From assembly GCA_002494205.1 (NCBI GenBank), contig DLBE01000043.1, forward strand, positions 1 through 15,407: DNA of 15,407 nt. Direction: 5' to 3'. Positions 15,046 to 15,407 of the stretch are shown here, one piece after another. Numbering within the stretch: position 1 is the first letter of the stretch; each line of letters opens with the position of its first letter. This stretch comes from Caryophanales bacterium UBA7029. Its GTDB lineage: Bacteria > Bacillota_I > Bacilli_A > RFN20 > CAG-826. The translations under genes and the position numbers were made by a program. The notes below the pieces were generated by a model. It was not told where the DNA came from, did not search any database, and saw nothing but the letters and a program-made list of their open reading frames with translations.

Positions 15046-15142
15046 AGGTGGCGTACATTGGTGCCCGGGACCGGACTTGAACCGGTATGAGTTATTCACT
15101 CGAGGGATTTTAAGTCCCTTGCGTCTACCAATTTCGCCACCT
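15046..15142. repeat. Inverted repeat joining tRNA-Leu 5' part and its 3' trailer
   Basis: Plus-strand AGGTGGCG (15046-15053) and ATTGG (15057-15061) match, inverted, CGCCACCT (15135-15142) and CCAAT (15128-15132). In the minus-strand RNA the 5' part of tRNA-Leu (from A5) could pair over 13 bp with the CCA end plus trailer, with a small internal loop. UUUUA follows the trailer arm. This would compete with the tRNA fold. Confidence 0.6.
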
Positions 15143-15146
15143 GGGC
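15059..15146 (-). tRNA. tRNA-Leu (anticodon UAA)
   Basis: A class II tRNA with a long variable arm (GAGT/ACTC stem, loop GAATA) and encoded CCA. The D arm is GCG...CGC with AAATTGGTAGA. The anticodon stem AGGGA/TCCCT has loop CTTAAAA, anticodon TAA (plus-strand bases 15110-15112). The T arm ACCGG-TTCAAGT-CCGGT is regular. The acceptor GCCCAGG/CCCGGGC has one A5-C68 mismatch. It reads UUA, the main Leu codon of this genome along with CUU. Confidence 0.95.
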
Positions 15147-15153
15147 ATTTAAG

Positions 15154-15230
15154 TGGTCTCCCGTAGACGATTTGAACGTCCGACCCCTTGATTAAAAGTC
15201 GAGTGCTCTAGCCAACTGAGCTAACGGGAG
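15154..15230 (-). tRNA. tRNA-Lys (anticodon UUU)
   Basis: A complete cloverleaf with encoded CCA. The acceptor CTCCCGT/ACGGGAG is perfect, and C1-G72 replaces the common G1-C72. The D arm is GCTC...GAGC. The anticodon stem CTCGA/TCAAG has a C29-A41 mismatch; loop CTTTTAA, anticodon TTT (plus-strand bases 15194-15196). The T arm GGACG-TTCAAAT-CGTCT is good. It is first in the tRNA operon, 7 bases before tRNA-Leu. Confidence 0.95.
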
Positions 15231-15238
15231 ACTTAAGT

Positions 15239-15257
15239 GCATTTCTCGACAAAATGC
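15239..15257 (-). promoter_or_regulatory. Hairpin at the 5' end of the tRNA operon transcript
   Basis: GCATTT and AAATGC (15239-15244/15252-15257) form a 6-bp stem with a 7-base loop. Its outer edge coincides with the predicted transcription start (15257-15258), so the RNA would begin with a hairpin, 8 bases ahead of tRNA-Lys. A role in protecting or processing the precursor is inference. Confidence 0.45.
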
Positions 15258-15263
15258 TTTTCT

Positions 15264-15292
15264 ATTATATACATGTGAGAATATATAGGCAA
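15264..15292 (-). promoter_or_regulatory. Promoter of the tRNA-Lys/Leu/Gln/membrane-protein unit
   Basis: On the minus strand TTGCCT (15287-15292) and a perfect TATAAT (15264-15269) are 17 bases apart. Upstream lies an A/T-only palindrome-rich stretch (15295-15311, ACTTTTTT-T-AAAAAAGT) that could act as an UP element. Strong stable-RNA promoters commonly look like this. Confidence 0.82.
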
Positions 15293-15323
15293 ATACTTTT
15301 TTTAAAAAAGTGAAAATTGATAT

Positions 15324-15349
15324 AAAAAAAGCACCGATTTTGGTGTTTT
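15324..15349 (-). terminator. Terminator of the upstream tRNA-Gln(UUG) gene
   Basis: On the minus strand a short CACC/GGTG stem (15342-15345 with 15332-15335) is followed by seven T. The stem is weak, but the position just after the tRNA and the T-run support a terminator. Confidence 0.55.
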
Positions 15350-15356
15350 CTTAGTT

Positions 15357-15407
15357 TGGTTGGGGTGGCTGGGATCGGACCAGCGAATGCAAGAGTCAAA
15401 GTCTTGT
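15357..15407 (-). tRNA. tRNA-Gln (anticodon UUG), 3' part; continues past the window
   Basis: The 3' half of a tRNA-Gln with encoded CCA, A discriminator and acceptor arm CACCCCA, identical to that of the CUG isoacceptor. The anticodon stem CAAGA/TCTTG has loop CTTTGAC, anticodon TTG (plus-strand bases 15397-15399). The T stem GCTGG/CCAGC is perfect, but the T loop reads TCCGATC instead of TTCGATC, putting C at position 55 (base 15378), where U/pseudouridine is almost universal. The 5' part is outside the window. Confidence 0.9.

Noticed and set aside
1..15407. CRISPR array, IS element, prophage or integrase
   Set aside because: No regularly spaced direct repeats, transposase, integrase or terminal inverted repeats were seen on either strand, although the tRNA cluster would be a plausible attachment site.

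Overview
The window looks like a chromosomal housekeeping segment of a low-GC Gram-positive bacterium in the Bacillota, class Bacilli or a Mollicutes-related lineage. The evidence is strong A+T bias, Shine-Dalgarno sites of the AAGGGG/GGAG type, a gene for the delta subunit of RNA polymerase (a Gram-positive protein), a DUF951 gene, a lipobox-type lipoprotein, and tRNAs with encoded CCA ends. The standard code fits: all Trp codons are TGG. However, none of the 15 recognisable genes ends in TGA (14 TAA, 1 TAG). I cannot name the species.

Layout, left to right. Bases 1-1023 hold the C-terminal half of formate-tetrahydrofolate ligase (fhs) and a DUF951 gene overlapping it by one base. Bases 1077-5962 hold two large, overlapping ABC transporter genes, each an ATPase fused to a four-helix FtsX/MacB-type permease with a big extracellular domain. 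The first starts inside an RNA fold that can hide its ribosome binding site. The second is followed by a possible 25-residue cationic peptide ORF. Bases 6086-6495 hold a cold-shock gene with a long leader and a clear terminator. Bases 6494-8138 hold ychF and ispF from a good promoter. Bases 8147-13617 hold a five-gene unit, argS-rpoE-nrnA-cysQ-5'-nucleotidase lipoprotein, with a consensus promoter about 10 nt before the argS start codon and a strong bidirectional terminator at its end.

From 13618 the organisation changes. A NifU-type Fe-S protein (minus) and an RQC-like winged-helix protein (plus) diverge from a 60-base promoter region in which both messages appear leaderless. Beyond a second bidirectional terminator lies a minus-strand unit: a consensus promoter, tRNA-Lys(UUU), tRNA-Leu(UAA), tRNA-Gln(CUG), and then, only 22 bases past the last CCA, a four-helix membrane protein. 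A further tRNA-Gln(UUG) with its own terminator runs off the right edge.

Functional themes are one-carbon metabolism, translation (argS, tRNAs, ychF, csp), RNA and nucleotide turnover (nrnA, cysQ, 5'-nucleotidase) and Fe-S assembly. The ABC pair is the one block that looks accessory. Points most worth a second look are the trailer of tRNA-Leu, which is complementary to the tRNA's own 5' part; the tRNA-mRNA fusion transcript; the run of leaderless starts; the cationic peptide behind the ABC pair; and an IspF with an altered active-site motif.
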